Counted from the first letter of the stretch, positions 18,540 through 28,311 are shown. The stretch: DNA of 55,861 nucleotides from Halomonas urmiana (GCF_005780185.1 NZ_VBUI01000027.1:1-55861), one strand, 5' to 3'. Made by a program: numbers and translations. The notes: generated by a model from the sequence alone, not told the origin.

Positions 18540-21500
18540 TTATGCCACCGGCGCGAACAGCAACGCCAGGTCCTCCTCGTCGAACAGTGGCCCGTCATCC
18601 TGACGCTCTGCACCGCCCTCCAGAATTGACGCCGCCAGGTCCGCCTTGCGCGCCTGCAGGTCGAGGATGCGTTCCTCCACGGTGCCGGCACACACCAGCT
18701 TGTAGACGAACACCGGATTCTGCTGCCCCATGCGGTGGGCACGACCGGTGGCCTGGGCCTCCACCGCCGGATTCCACCAGGGATCGTAGTGGATCACGGT
18801 ATCCGCAGCCGTCAGGTTGAGGCCTGTTCCGCCGGCCTTCAGGCTGATCAAGAACACCGGAATCTCGCCCTGCTGGAACAGCGCCACCCGCTGGGTGCGG
18901 GTCTTGCCCGGGGTATCACCGGTCAGCGTGGTATAGGGAACGCCGTCCTTCTCCAGGGTCTGGCCGATATGCCCGAGCATCTCGGTAAACTGCGAGAAGA
19001 TCAGGATGCGCCGCCCCTCCTCGAGCAAGGGCGGCAATAGCTCGCGCAATTGATCCAACTTGGCCGAACGCGTGACCTGGCGGGCGCTGTCCAGCTTGAC
19101 CAGCCGTGGGTCACAGCACACCTGACGCAGCTTGAGCAGCGCGTCCAGCATCACGATGCCCGAGCCGGCCAGGCCGCGCTCGGCCACCGCCTGCTGCACC
19201 CGCTCGTGCTGGGCCAGGCGCAGGCTTTCGTAGAGCTCGCGCTGGACGCCGGTCAAGGTAATCTCACGGCGAGACTCGGTCTTCTCCGGCAGCTCGGCCA
19301 GCACCTGCTGTTTGGTGCGCCGAAGCATCAGCGGCGCGATCCGCCGCGTGAGACGCGTGCGAAGGGCGACATCCCCCTCCTTCTCGATGGGCGTGCGGAA
19401 ACGCTGGCCAAACCACTGCTGGCTGCCCAATGCCCCCGGGGCCACGGCATCCAGCTGGGCCCACAGCTCGCCCAGATGGTTCTCCAGCGGCGTGCCGGTC
19501 ATGGCCACGGCCCGCCTGGCGTTGAGCTCGCGCACCGCCCGGGCGGTCTGGCTGGCGGCATTCTTGATCGCCTGGGCCTCGTCGAGCACCAGCAGGCCGA
19601 AGTCGTGCTCGCGCAGGTGCGCCAGATCCCGGATCAACAGGGCATAGGTCGTCACGACCAGGTCGGCCGCGGGGAGCGCCTCCTCGAACTGGCGTTGCCG
19701 TTGTGCCCGACCGCCCTGCAACGCCACCACCTCGAGCTCAGGGGCGAAGCGTGCCGCCTCGGTGCACCAGTTGCCGACCAGGCTGGTGGGGGCGACGATC
19801 AGCGTCGGCCTCTCGAGCGTGCCTCGGGCGCGCTCATCGAGGACGTGGGCCAGCACCTGCACCGTCTTGCCGAGCCCCATGTCGTCGGCGAGGATGCCGC
19901 CGGTGCCGAGCTCGGAGAGGAAGCGCAGCCAGGCCAGTCCGCGGGCCTGGTAGTCGCGAAGCTCCCCGGCGAAGCCGGGGGGTTCGGGCAGGCTGTCGGG
20001 CAACGCACGCAGGCGTTGGGCCAGGGCGGTCACATCCTCGCGCCCCGCCCAGCGTTCGTTCTCGGCCAGCGGCGCCACGTTCTCGGCCGCCGTCAGCGGG
20101 AGTTTGAGCGCCGCCTCGGGATCGCTTTCATCCCCCAGCCAATCGAGGATCGGCGCCATCAGCGCGCGCAGCCTGGCAAGCGGCAGCACCAGTCGCCGGT
20201 TTTCCGGCAGGCTCAGCGTCCAGGTGGCGTCTTCCGCTTCCCCCTCGGCCGGCTCGAGCGGGAAATCCGCACGCTTGAGCAGTTGACGCAGGATCGGCAG
20301 GAGATTGAGCCGCTCCCCCTCGACGTCGATATCCAGCGCCAGATCGAACCAGCCGTTGCCGGCCGGCTCGAGCTCACCGTGCCAAGTCTCCGGTTCGAGG
20401 AGGATCGGCTCCTCGGGGAATTCATCGCTGAACTCGACCAGGCAGCCGACCTGACGCAGCTGGGCGATCATCTCCCACCAGCCATCGGGACCCGCCAGGT
20501 GGGTCGGCCACTCCGTGGCGCGGGTCGGCGGCGTTCCATCGAGGGGCAGCAGCAACGTCCAGGTCGGCACCTCCAGATAGTCGGGCAGCGCCTCGATCTC
20601 GGCCAGTCGCTCGAGCGTCACCATGCCCGGCGGCAGGGAACGCACCAGCGCCAGCTCCGCCTCGGGGTCACGCGCAATCGTCAGCCGCTGGCCGTCACGG
20701 TAGCCCTTGGCCACCTGGCCTTCTTCGGGCGGCACCTCGATGCCGTCATAGTCGAAGCTGACCACGCCGGCACCGGCCTGTATCCAGCGCGGTAGCGGCG
20801 CACCGTGGCGGAACCCGATCTGCCCCTCGGCCACCGTCATGGTCACCTTGAGTCGCGGCACCACGTCTTCCAGCGTTTGCTCTTCTACCCGGCTGGGCGC
20901 CGGCAACTGGCCGGCCAGCGTCGAGGACCGACGAAACCGTTCCCCCAGCCAGTCACTGATCTCCGGCGGCAGCGGTGGTGCCCGGCGCAGCCTGGTCAAC
21001 AGCTCGGGGGAGCCGTCCATGCGACCGAACTGGCCACTCTCGGGATCCAGATAGCAGAGCTGGCGTCCGGCCCGGGCGATGACCGCGTCGGGTGAGAGAA
21101 TGCCCGGCGGGTCCGTTGACGGCTGCAGTCGCTGAATCCCCTGATCATCCGCCTGCCAGCTGGGCACCAGGCGACATGCGGGACCCTGGGTCAACTGGAT
21201 CCCGGTCTGCTTGCGGTAAAACAGCAGCGGTGGCTCATCGCTCTCCAGTAGCGCCCACAGGGCCCGGGCCTGAAAGGGGTGCGACACCAGCGCCCACATG
21301 CGCTGAGTGCTCGACCAGGTCATTTCGACCTCGCCGTGCATCAGCTGATCGATCGCCTCCTCCTGTTCGGCCACCCAGCCTTCCTCGGGGGCCGGCAGTA
21401 GCTCCCCCGAGGGACTTAGCTCGATCCCGCGTGGCGAGACCCAGCCATTACCGCGGGTCCGCTGCTTGGACGGCCGCAGCCATACGGGAAGCACCGCCAG

Positions 21501-22049
21501 CACGGACTCGTTGCCGAGACGACCGCCGCTATCCAGGAAGAGTCCCAGCCGATACTCGGCGCCGACGCGCTGGCCATCGAGCACCGGCTCGGCCGGCCTC
21601 TCCAGCTGCCCGATCCAGTGGTCCCAATGCTGCTTGAGCCGCTCCTCCTCGCCCTCGCCTGGCGTCGAATCGGGGTGGGGTGGCTGACGCTCCGCGAAGG
21701 CCTCGGGGCCCTGGTCCATCTGGTCGAGGAACGTCTGGATCAGCGCGACCGCATGCTTGCAGCCCATGCCCACCGGGCAGCTGCAATCGGTGAACAGCTC
21801 CTCACCGGGGCCGAGGACACCGATCTCGACCTCGGTCAGGTAGGGCCGCTTTTGGCTGCCCTCCACCTCGCCCGTCAGCATCATCCACTCCTCTTCACGC
21901 TGCAGGCTCAACGCCCCCCGCACGCGCCGCTGCTGGGCATAACGCTTGCCGCGTTGCAAGGCACCGGGATCGAAGAAGCTCTGCCAATCGTTCTGGTGAA
22001 GGGCGATGAACAACGCCAGGGAATCGTTTTCAGGAAGAGGATCAGACAC
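18540..22049 (-). CDS. SWIM zinc-finger / SNF2-family DEAD-like helicase
   Basis: A 1169-aa ATP-dependent nucleic-acid translocase. An N-terminal SWIM finger (CSCPVGMGCKH, about residues 79-89) is followed by a long variable region. The C-terminal SNF2 engine carries LADDMGLGKTVQV (Walker A), VLDEAQAIKN (DEAQ box), MTGTPLENHLGELW, ILIFSQFTEMLGHI and RAHRMGQQNPV (motif VI). The start is a GTG: 22049 has GAGG seven bases upstream, while a GTG at 22055 is closer to it. Bacterial proteins of this layout are linked to transcription or DNA repair, but this one's substrate is unknown. Confidence 0.87.
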   Translation of the reverse strand: MSDPLPENDSLALFIALHQNDWQSFFDPGALQRGKRYAQQRRVRGALSLQREEEWMMLTGEVEGSQKRPYLTEVEIGVLGPGEELFTDCSCPVGMGCKHAVALIQTFLDQMDQGPEAFAERQPPHPDSTPGEGEEERLKQHWDHWIGQLERPAEPVLDGQRVGAEYRLGLFLDSGGRLGNESVLAVLPVWLRPSKQRTRGNGWVSPRGIELSPSGELLPAPEEGWVAEQEEAIDQLMHGEVEMTWSSTQRMWALVSHPFQARALWALLESDEPPLLFYRKQTGIQLTQGPACRLVPSWQADDQGIQRLQPSTDPPGILSPDAVIARAGRQLCYLDPESGQFGRMDGSPELLTRLRRAPPLPPEISDWLGERFRRSSTLAGQLPAPSRVEEQTLEDVVPRLKVTMTVAEGQIGFRHGAPLPRWIQAGAGVVSFDYDGIEVPPEEGQVAKGYRDGQRLTIARDPEAELALVRSLPPGMVTLERLAEIEALPDYLEVPTWTLLLPLDGTPPTRATEWPTHLAGPDGWWEMIAQLRQVGCLVEFSDEFPEEPILLEPETWHGELEPAGNGWFDLALDIDVEGERLNLLPILRQLLKRADFPLEPAEGEAEDATWTLSLPENRRLVLPLARLRALMAPILDWLGDESDPEAALKLPLTAAENVAPLAENERWAGREDVTALAQRLRALPDSLPEPPGFAGELRDYQARGLAWLRFLSELGTGGILADDMGLGKTVQVLAHVLDERARGTLERPTLIVAPTSLVGNWCTEAARFAPELEVVALQGGRAQRQRQFEEALPAADLVVTTYALLIRDLAHLREHDFGLLVLDEAQAIKNAASQTARAVRELNARRAVAMTGTPLENHLGELWAQLDAVAPGALGSQQWFGQRFRTPIEKEGDVALRTRLTRRIAPLMLRRTKQQVLAELPEKTESRREITLTGVQRELYESLRLAQHERVQQAVAERGLAGSGIVMLDALLKLRQVCCDPRLVKLDSARQVTRSAKLDQLRELLPPLLEEGRRILIFSQFTEMLGHIGQTLEKDGVPYTTLTGDTPGKTRTQRVALFQQGEIPVFLISLKAGGTGLNLTAADTVIHYDPWWNPAVEAQATGRAHRMGQQNPVFVYKLVCAGTVEERILDLQARKADLAASILEGGAERQDDGPLFDEEDLALLFAPVA

Positions 22050-22095
22050 GGGCACGCCTCACGGACAGAAGAACGGCGCTATTGGACAGAAGCTG

Positions 22096-22743
22096 TCACG
22101 ACTTGGCAACCGTAGCGGCTGAGCGGGACTCGGGCCTTGGCAATAGCTCGCCGTGGTGACGCTCCTGGCCCGCATCGGAGAACGTCGGCGGGGTGCTGGC
22201 GCTGACGATCACGCCCTCCGCGTCGCCGACGTTGCGAAAGCGGTGGGGCAGGCGGGAGTCGAAGTAGTAGGCGTCGCCGGCGCTAAGCACGCCCACCTCG
22301 CCATCCACGGTGATCTCGATGCGACCCGAGATCACCACGCCGCCTTCCTCGCCGTCGTGCTCGAGCATCTCCTCGCCGCTGTCGGCACCCGGCGGATAGC
22401 GCTCATGGATGATCGACATCTGGCGGCCCGGGCGGCGAGCGGCCACCAGTCCCCAGGAGAGGGTGCCGTCGCCGATCTCGGTCAGCTCACCGGCCCGGTA
22501 GAAGGGCTTGGGCTGGCTCGGCTCGTCGCCGGCGAAGAAGGCGCTGATCGAGACGGGCAGGGCATCCAGTATCTTCTTCAGCGAGCTCACCGACGGGCTG
22601 ACGTGGTTCTGCTCCACCAGCGACACCGTGCTGTTGGTGACGCCGGCCCGCTTGGCCAGCTCGCGCTGTGACAGGCTGCGAGCCAGCCGCAGCTGCTTGA
22701 GTCGGGCGCCGACGTCGAATGGTTCTTCCGTGTCTTGATCCAT
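22096..22743 (-). CDS. XRE-family regulator with cupin domain (PuuR-like)
   Basis: A 215-aa cytoplasmic repressor-type protein. The N-terminal helix-turn-helix is GARLKQLRLARSLSQRELAKRAGVTNSTVSLVEQ (about residues 11-45), and a C-terminal cupin follows (about 105-185, GGVVISGRIEITVDG and DAYYFDSRLPHRFRN). The layout matches PuuR-type regulators of putrescine metabolism, but no polyamine genes are nearby, so the ligand is uncertain. The ATG at 22743 follows GAGGACCGAGAC. An in-frame ATG at 22794, also after GAGGAG, would add 17 residues. Confidence 0.82.
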   Translation of the reverse strand: MDQDTEEPFDVGARLKQLRLARSLSQRELAKRAGVTNSTVSLVEQNHVSPSVSSLKKILDALPVSISAFFAGDEPSQPKPFYRAGELTEIGDGTLSWGLVAARRPGRQMSIIHERYPPGADSGEEMLEHDGEEGGVVISGRIEITVDGEVGVLSAGDAYYFDSRLPHRFRNVGDAEGVIVSASTPPTFSDAGQERHHGELLPRPESRSAATVAKS

Positions 22744-22936
22744 GTCTCGGTCCTCGGGGCGATCGTCGCCGTGTTCGTAGAATATTTTCAACATATCATA
22801 CCGACTCCTCGGCACCCGGATAAGGGGCCCTTGACCCGCATCAGGGTGGCGGGCCTGCATGCTCGCTCGGCATGGCACCCGTGAGCGGGCTAAGGCATCA
22901 TGGGGACTGATACGATCGATTCGTCAGGAGAGTCCG
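22744..22936. other. divergent promoter region, XRE regulator / mobA
   Basis: This spacer separates divergent genes. On the minus strand TATGATAT near 22795-22802 resembles a -10 for the regulator. I see no molybdenum-cofactor riboswitch before mobA. Confidence 0.35.
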
Positions 22937-23569
22937 ATGATCACCCGAGAAGCGCTCACCGGCATGATCCTGGCCGGCGGCCAGGGCCGCCGAATGGGCG
23001 GTCGCGACAAGGGGCTCGAGCCCTTCGCCGGGCGGCCGCTGGTGGCCCATGTGCGCGAGCGTCTGGCGGGACGCGTCGCCGAGGTGCTGATCAACGCCAA
23101 CCGCAACGTCGAGCGCTACCGGCCGCTGGCCGATCGCGTGGTGTCCGACGCCGAGGGCGGCTATCAGGGCCCCCTGATGGGCATCTACAGCGGCCTGCGG
23201 GCCGCGACCACGCCCTGGCTCATCGTCACGCCCTGTGACACCCCGGCGCTGCCCGAGGACCTGGTCGAACGCCTGGTCGCCGGCATTGGTGAGAAAGAAG
23301 GCGAGCACGACATCGCCGTGGCCTTCGATGGCGAGCGCCTGCACCCGGTGGTGGCGCTGATCCGCACCGCGCTGGCCGATGACCTGGCCGCGGCCCTGGC
23401 CGATGGCGAGCGCAAGATCGACCGCTGGTACGCGCGCCACGCCTGGTGCCGGGTGGATGTCAGCGACTGCCCCGATGCCTTCGCCAACCTCAATACCGAC
23501 GACGAGAAACAGCGCCTGGAGCGCGCCCTCGGCGAGGCGGCACCGGCGACGAGAGTGAGCCATGAGTGA
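22937..23569 (+). CDS. mobA: molybdenum cofactor guanylyltransferase
   Basis: A 210-aa cytoplasmic nucleotidyltransferase that attaches GMP to molybdopterin to make the bis-MGD precursor. The N-terminal GTP-binding signature is LAGGQGRRMGGRDKGLEPF (about 12-30), with VTPCDTPALP in the metal site and INANR. AGGAG precedes the ATG at 22937. It opens a tightly overlapped Moco operon. Confidence 0.93.
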   Translation: MITREALTGMILAGGQGRRMGGRDKGLEPFAGRPLVAHVRERLAGRVAEVLINANRNVERYRPLADRVVSDAEGGYQGPLMGIYSGLRAATTPWLIVTPCDTPALPEDLVERLVAGIGEKEGEHDIAVAFDGERLHPVVALIRTALADDLAAALADGERKIDRWYARHAWCRVDVSDCPDAFANLNTDDEKQRLERALGEAAPATRVSHE

Positions 23570-24146
23570 GCGCGTGCCCGACCGCCTGCCCTTCGACGAC
23601 GCCCTCCCGGTGCTGGGCATCGCCGCCTGGAGCGGCACCGGCAAGACCACCCTGCTCGAACGGCTGCTGCCTGCCTTGGGGCGCCGAGGTCTGCGGGTGG
23701 CGGTGATCAAGCATGCCCATCACGCCTTCGACGTCGACCAGCCCGGCAAGGACAGCCATCGCCTGCGCCAGGCCGGCGCCTCGCCCATGCTGGTCGCCTC
23801 CCGGGCGCGGGTGGCGCTGATGATGGAGACCCCGGGGCGCGACGAGGCCGACCTGGCCGAGCTGATCGAGATGGTGCGCCCCCAGCGTCCCGACCTGGTG
23901 CTGGTGGAGGGCTTCAAGGCCTGGCCGCTGCCCAAGCTGGAGCTCTATCGGCCCACGGTGGGCAAGCCGCTGCGGGTCGCCGAGGATCCCTGGGTGCGGG
24001 CCGTGGCGAGCGATGCGTCGCTGATGCTGCCCGCGGGCGTCGAGGCGCTGGACCTCAACGATCTCGAGGCGCTCGCCGACTGGATCGCCGCCTGGCCCGC
24101 GCGCTGGCCGGCCCGCCAGTGCCCGCGTGAGGAGGCCGTGTCATGA
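23562..24146 (+). CDS. mobB: molybdopterin-guanine dinucleotide biosynthesis adaptor protein
   Basis: A 194-aa P-loop GTPase with Walker A WSGTGKTT (about 19-26) and the MobB motifs VIKHAHHAFDVDQPGKDSHR and LVLVEGFKAWPLPKLELYR. It assists MobA in cofactor maturation. It overlaps mobA by 8 nt and moeA by 4 nt, indicating translational coupling. Confidence 0.92.
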   Translation: MSERVPDRLPFDDALPVLGIAAWSGTGKTTLLERLLPALGRRGLRVAVIKHAHHAFDVDQPGKDSHRLRQAGASPMLVASRARVALMMETPGRDEADLAELIEMVRPQRPDLVLVEGFKAWPLPKLELYRPTVGKPLRVAEDPWVRAVASDASLMLPAGVEALDLNDLEALADWIAAWPARWPARQCPREEAVS

Positions 24147-25411
24147 CGCTCTCCTGTTTCGATCTCGGCGAGCGGATGCTGACGGTGACGGAGGCCGGCG
24201 AGCGCCTGGCGACCCTGATCGAGGCGCCGCTGCCCGCCGAGCGGGTCGCGCTATCCGAGCTCCACGGACGCGTGCTGGCCGAGGACGCGATCTCGCCCAT
24301 CGACGTGCCGCAGAACACCAACGCCGCCATGGACGGCATCGCCCTGGCCTGGCCCGACGACGCCGCGCGACCCGGCGAGTGGCGCCGGGTCGGCGAGGTG
24401 CTGGCCGGCGGGCAGCGTGGCGAGCGGCTTCAGGCCGGCGAGTGCGTGCGCATCACCACCGGTGCCCCGCTGCCGCCGGGCGCCGACACCGTGGTCATGC
24501 GCGAGCAGCTCGATGAGTCGTACGATGATCCACAAGGCGAGCGCGTGGTGATCGACCGTCCCGAGCGCGTCCGCCGGGGCCAGCACGTACGGCGTGCCGG
24601 AGAGGATATTCCCCGCGGCCATCGGGCGCTGCCTGCCGGCACGCGGCTGGGCGCCGCCGAGCTGGGGCTGCTGGCCTCCCTCGGGCTGGCCGAGGCCCGG
24701 GTCCACCGTCGGCCGCGGGTCGCGCTCTTCTCCACCGGCGATGAGGTCGTCGCCCCGGGCGCGCCGCTGCCGCCGGCCGGCATCTATGATGCCAACCGCC
24801 ACACCCTGGCGGGCCTGCTGGTCGAGCAGGGCGCCGAGCCGATGGATCTCGGCATCCTGCCGGATGATCGCCAGGCCATGGAGGCCGCGCTGCGCGAGGC
24901 CGCCGACACCGCCGACATGGTGATCACCAGCGGCGGCGTCTCGGTGGGCCAGGCCGACTTCACCCGAGCGGCACTGGAAACGGTCGGTCGCCTGGCGTTC
25001 TGGCGCATCGCCATCCGCCCCGGGCGCCCCATGGCCTGCGGCCTGCTGGGCGAGCGCGGCGTGCCCTTCCTGGGGCTGCCGGGCAACCCCGTCGCGGTGA
25101 TGGTCACCTTCCTGCAGTTCGTGGCCCCGCTGCTGGCCCGGCTGCAGGGACGAGGCGCCGTCGGCCCCCGGCGGCTCACCGCCATCGCCGACGAGGCCCT
25201 GAACAGCCGTCGCGGCCGGACCGATTTCCTGCGCGGCATCTTCCATGCCGCCGACGATGGCCGCCTGCACGTGCGCAGTACCGGCGCCCAGGGCTCCGGC
25301 ATCCTCTCCTCGATGGTGGCGGCCAACTGCCTGATCGAGCTCGCCGACGACCGGGAGGGCGTGGCCCCCGGCGAGGCGGTGAGCATCCAACCCCTTCACC
25401 GATTGCCTTGA
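24143..25411 (+). CDS. moeA: molybdopterin molybdenumtransferase
   Basis: A 422-aa enzyme that inserts molybdate into adenylated molybdopterin. Conserved stretches appear in order: NTNAAMDGIAL (domain I), RITTGAPLPPGADTVVM, FSTGDEVVAPG, YDANRHTLAGLL, TSGGVSVGQADF and the LPGNPVAVMVTF loop. Its partner adenylylase (MogA/MoaB) is absent from the operon. GAGGAGG lies before the ATG. Confidence 0.94.
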   Translation: MTLSCFDLGERMLTVTEAGERLATLIEAPLPAERVALSELHGRVLAEDAISPIDVPQNTNAAMDGIALAWPDDAARPGEWRRVGEVLAGGQRGERLQAGECVRITTGAPLPPGADTVVMREQLDESYDDPQGERVVIDRPERVRRGQHVRRAGEDIPRGHRALPAGTRLGAAELGLLASLGLAEARVHRRPRVALFSTGDEVVAPGAPLPPAGIYDANRHTLAGLLVEQGAEPMDLGILPDDRQAMEAALREAADTADMVITSGGVSVGQADFTRAALETVGRLAFWRIAIRPGRPMACGLLGERGVPFLGLPGNPVAVMVTFLQFVAPLLARLQGRGAVGPRRLTAIADEALNSRRGRTDFLRGIFHAADDGRLHVRSTGAQGSGILSSMVAANCLIELADDREGVAPGEAVSIQPLHRLP

Positions 25412-25425
25412 GGCACTGACCCCCC

Positions 25426-26277
25426 ATGTCCTTGATCAACCCGTCCCTGACTCATCTCAACGCCCGCGGCGAGGCGCATATGGTCGATGTGGCCGACAAG
25501 CCGGAGAGTCGCCGGGAAGCCTCGGCCTCCGGGCTCATTCACATGCGGCCCGCGACCCTGGCGCTGCTCGCCGAGGGCGGGCTGCCCAAGGGCGATGTGC
25601 TGGCCACGGCGCGCATCGCCGGCATCCAGGCCGCCAAGCGCACCCATGAATTGATTCCTCTCTGCCACGCCCTGGCGCTCTCCAAGGTGGCCGTCGACTT
25701 CGACCTCGACGAGCCGAACGCCTGCGTGCACGTCACCGCGACCTGCCGCCTCAATGGCCGGACCGGCGTGGAGATGGAGGCCCTGACCGCGGTCTCCGTG
25801 GCCTGCCTGACGCTCTACGACATGTGCAAGGCCGTGGACAAGGACATGGAGATCGGCGCCATCCACCTGGAGGCCAAGACCGGCGGTAAGTCCGGGGACT
25901 ACCGGCGCGAAGTGCCAGCGGCGACGGCCGCCTCCGTCATCGAGGCCGCCACGGCGCCCATCGTCACCGGCGAGGGGGCCGCGGGCGAGGTCTCGGTGGG
26001 CTCGCGCTGCGACATCGCCGCGCCCTGCATCCGGGTCAAGTGCCTGGCCGAGCTGCGCGAGCGCCTCGGCGTCGGCGACGTCTCGGTGCCCATCGGCGAC
26101 CTGCCAAGCGCCGACGTGGCAGGGCTCAAGGCCGCGCTCAAGGCGCAGGATCCGAGCTTCGAGGGGCTCGATCAGGGGCGCGTGCTGTGCGCCGTCAATC
26201 AGGTGATGGCCGGTGATGCCACGCCGTTGACCGACAACGACGAGGTCGCCTTCTTTCCCCCGGTCACCGGAGGCTGA
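25426..26277 (+). CDS. moaC: MoaC-MoaD fusion: cyclic pyranopterin monophosphate synthase with molybdopterin synthase sulfur carrier
   Basis: A 283-aa protein of two parts. Residues 1-161 are a complete MoaC ([21 protein letters not shown] [46 protein letters not shown]), which with MoaA makes cPMP. After a roughly 40-residue linker, residues 202-283 are a MoaD-type ubiquitin fold ([43 protein letters not shown]). It ends in the diglycine that is thiocarboxylated for MPT synthase. There is no separate moaD in the operon and moaE follows at once, so the fused domain is probably the working MoaD. The reading frame is continuous, without stop or frameshift. Confidence 0.9.
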   Translation: MSLINPSLTHLNARGEAHMVDVADKPESRREASASGLIHMRPATLALLAEGGLPKGDVLATARIAGIQAAKRTHELIPLCHALALSKVAVDFDLDEPNACVHVTATCRLNGRTGVEMEALTAVSVACLTLYDMCKAVDKDMEIGAIHLEAKTGGKSGDYRREVPAATAASVIEAATAPIVTGEGAAGEVSVGSRCDIAAPCIRVKCLAELRERLGVGDVSVPIGDLPSADVAGLKAALKAQDPSFEGLDQGRVLCAVNQVMAGDATPLTDNDEVAFFPPVTGG

Positions 26278-26280
26278 GTG

Positions 26281-26733
26281 ATGATACGCGTGCAGCAGGA
26301 GACCTTCGACGTCGGCGCCGAGCAGCGCGCGATCCTCGACGGTCGCAGCGATGTCGGGGCGGTGGTGAGCTTCACAGGGCTGGTGCGCGACTTCAACGAG
26401 CGCCCCGAGGTGCAGGCGTTGACCCTGGAGCACTACCCGGGGATGACCGAGGCCGCGCTCGGCGCGATCGTTCAAAAAGCCGAGGGTCGCTGGCCGCTTC
26501 AAGGGGTGACGGTGATTCACCGGATTGGACGCCTGACCCCCGCGGACCCTATCGTGTTGGTAGTGGTCGCCAGTGCCCATCGGCGCGCCGCCTTCGAGGC
26601 CTGCGACTTCATCATGGACTATCTCAAGACCCGCGCTCCCTTCTGGAAGAAGGAGCACACGGCCAGCGGGGACTATTGGGTGTCGGAACGCGACGGCGAT
26701 CATCATGACGCCAGTCGCTGGGAGTGTTCTTAA
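26281..26733 (+). CDS. moaE: molybdopterin synthase catalytic subunit
   Basis: A 150-aa large subunit of MPT synthase, which uses MoaD thiocarboxylate to add the dithiolene sulfurs to cPMP. Motifs include [45 protein letters not shown] and the active-site PFWKKEH (about 120-126). GGAGG sits seven bases before the ATG at 26281; a GTG at 26278 is possible but too close. It follows the MoaC-MoaD fusion by 3 nt. Confidence 0.93.
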   Translation: MIRVQQETFDVGAEQRAILDGRSDVGAVVSFTGLVRDFNERPEVQALTLEHYPGMTEAALGAIVQKAEGRWPLQGVTVIHRIGRLTPADPIVLVVVASAHRRAAFEACDFIMDYLKTRAPFWKKEHTASGDYWVSERDGDHHDASRWECS

Positions 26734-27725
26734 TGACCGATGAGCTGATCGACGATTTCGGCAGGCGGGTGAGTTACGTGCGCATCTCGGTCACCGATCG
26801 CTGTGACTTCCGCTGCGTCTACTGTATGAGCGAGGAGATGACCTTTCTCCCGCGGGCTCAGGTGCTGACCCTCGAGGAGCTGGCGACGGTAGCGCGCGCC
26901 TTCACCGAGATGGGCGTGGAGAAGATCCGCCTGACCGGGGGCGAGCCCCTGGTGCGTCGCGACATCGATCGCCTGGTCGATGATATCGGCGTACTGCCCG
27001 GCCTCAAGGATTTCGCCATGACGACCAATGGCGCGAGCCTGCCGAAGTTCGCCGGTCGCCTGCGCGACGGGGGGCTCAAGCGGCTCAATATCAGCCTCGA
27101 TTCCCTCGACCCCGAGCGCTTTCGTCGTCTGACCCGCACCGGCGACCTGAACAAGGTCATCGCGGGCATTCGTGCCGCCCGTGAGGCCGGCTTCGAGCGC
27201 ATCAAGCTCAACGCGGTGATCCTCAAGGGGCGCAACGACGACGAGGTGATCGACCTGGTCGACTTCGCCCGCGCCGAGGGGCTCGACATCAGCTTCATCG
27301 AGGAAATGCCGCTGGGCGATGTCTCCGACCACTCCCGAGCCGAAACCTTCTGCTCGAGCGACGAGGTCCAGGAGCGCATCCAGACCCGCCATGAGCTGAT
27401 TCCCACCACCGAGTCGACGCTCGGGCCGTCACGCTACTTCATGATGCCCGACAGCGAGTCGCGCGTCGGCTTCATCTCGCCCCATAGCCACAATTTCTGC
27501 GACACCTGCAACCGGGTGCGTGTCACCGTGGAGGGGCGCCTGCTGCTGTGTCTCGGCAACGAGCACTCCGTGGACCTGCGCGCCGTGCTGCGCCGCCACC
27601 CGGGGGATATCGAGGCCGTGAAGACGGCCATCGTGCGCGCCATGCCGCTGAAGCCGGAGCGTCATCACTTCACGACCGATGGCGATGTTCAGGTGGTGCG
27701 CTTCATGAACATGACCGGGGGCTGA
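26733..27725 (+). CDS. moaA: GTP 3',8-cyclase (radical SAM)
   Basis: A 330-aa radical SAM enzyme catalysing the first step of Moco synthesis. The SAM cluster cysteines CDFRCVYC are at residues 24, 28 and 31. GGEPLVRRD follows, and the C-terminal substrate cluster is [18 protein letters not shown]. The chain ends in the functional diglycine (NMTGG). Its ATG shares one base with the moaE stop. Confidence 0.95.
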   Translation: MTDELIDDFGRRVSYVRISVTDRCDFRCVYCMSEEMTFLPRAQVLTLEELATVARAFTEMGVEKIRLTGGEPLVRRDIDRLVDDIGVLPGLKDFAMTTNGASLPKFAGRLRDGGLKRLNISLDSLDPERFRRLTRTGDLNKVIAGIRAAREAGFERIKLNAVILKGRNDDEVIDLVDFARAEGLDISFIEEMPLGDVSDHSRAETFCSSDEVQERIQTRHELIPTTESTLGPSRYFMMPDSESRVGFISPHSHNFCDTCNRVRVTVEGRLLLCLGNEHSVDLRAVLRRHPGDIEAVKTAIVRAMPLKPERHHFTTDGDVQVVRFMNMTGG

Positions 27726-27766
27726 TCCGCCGCGCGGTAACATCAGGCGATGCCGGCAAGGTTTTT

Positions 27767-27800
27767 CGGGCGACACCTCGGTGTCGCCCGTTGTGTTTTG
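27767..27800 (+). terminator. intrinsic terminator of the Moco operon
   Basis: CGGGCGACACC-TC-GGTGTCGCCCG (27767-27790) is followed by TTGTGTTTTG. An 11-bp stem 41 nt after the moaA stop ends the mobA-moaA transcript. Confidence 0.85.
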
Positions 27801-27902
27801 TCCCCACTAATCGCCTAGCCACATCGTGAATCCTGCTCGTTTGCCACGCTGTATGGGCGATCATTATGCCCGGTGAGATTCTCGCTTTTCGCGCAATGCT
27901 TC

Positions 27903-27930
27903 TTGCCAATGTGGTATCAGTGCATATACT
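27903..27930 (+). promoter_or_regulatory. candidate sigma-70 promoter for the H-NS-like gene
   Basis: TTGCCA (27903-27908) and TATACT (27925-27930) are separated by 16 bp in an AT-rich stretch. The partial palindrome TGAC-GT-GTCA (27933-27942) follows immediately and could be an operator. The start codon is 56 bp further on. Confidence 0.5.
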
Positions 27931-27985
27931 TTTGACGTGTCACACTTTAATTACGACATTCCAACATCCGGCATGGAGACCGCCA

Positions 27986-28276
27986 ATGTCCAGCGAAACC
28001 CTGGAGCGCATCGCCCGCAACAAGAACGTGGCTCGTGCCGCGGCACGCCAGCTCAGCATGGAACAGCTGCACAAGCTGGCCGAGGTCATCGGTGAGGTCA
28101 TCGAGCAGAAGAAGGACGAGGAAATTCAGCGCCAGGAAGAGGAAGCCGAGAAGGCCAGGAAGCTCGCCGAGATCCGCGAGCAGATCACTGAGGCCGGCCT
28201 TTCCCTGGATGATCTGGTGACCGAACAGCCCACGCGCAAGCGCGGTCGTCCGCCGAAGAACGGCAGCAAGTCATGA
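27986..28276 (+). CDS. H-NS-type nucleoid protein with C-terminal AT-hook
   Basis: A 96-aa protein. Residues 1-73 resemble the H-NS oligomerisation region: LERIARNKNVARAAARQL, then a long charged coiled coil (EQKKDEEIQRQEEEAEKARK) and IREQITEAGLSLDDLV, parallel to the REMLIADGIDPNELL region of H-NS. The usual H-NS DNA-binding domain (W-S/T-G-x-G-R-x-P type) is missing. Instead the chain ends in TRKRGRPPKNGSKS, a canonical AT-hook core (RGRP). It probably binds AT-rich DNA through this hook and oligomerises. GGAGA precedes the ATG. Confidence 0.8.
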   Translation: MSSETLERIARNKNVARAAARQLSMEQLHKLAEVIGEVIEQKKDEEIQRQEEEAEKARKLAEIREQITEAGLSLDDLVTEQPTRKRGRPPKNGSKS

Positions 28277-28287
28277 GCCGTTTTATG

Positions 28288-28311
28288 CCGCGCCTCTTTC
28301 TCGAGGCGCGG
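28288..28311 (+). terminator. hairpin after the H-NS-like gene
   Basis: CCGCGCCTC-TTTCTC-GAGGCGCGG is a 9-bp perfect stem 11 nt after the stop codon. There is no T-tract, so its strength as a terminator is uncertain. Confidence 0.55.
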
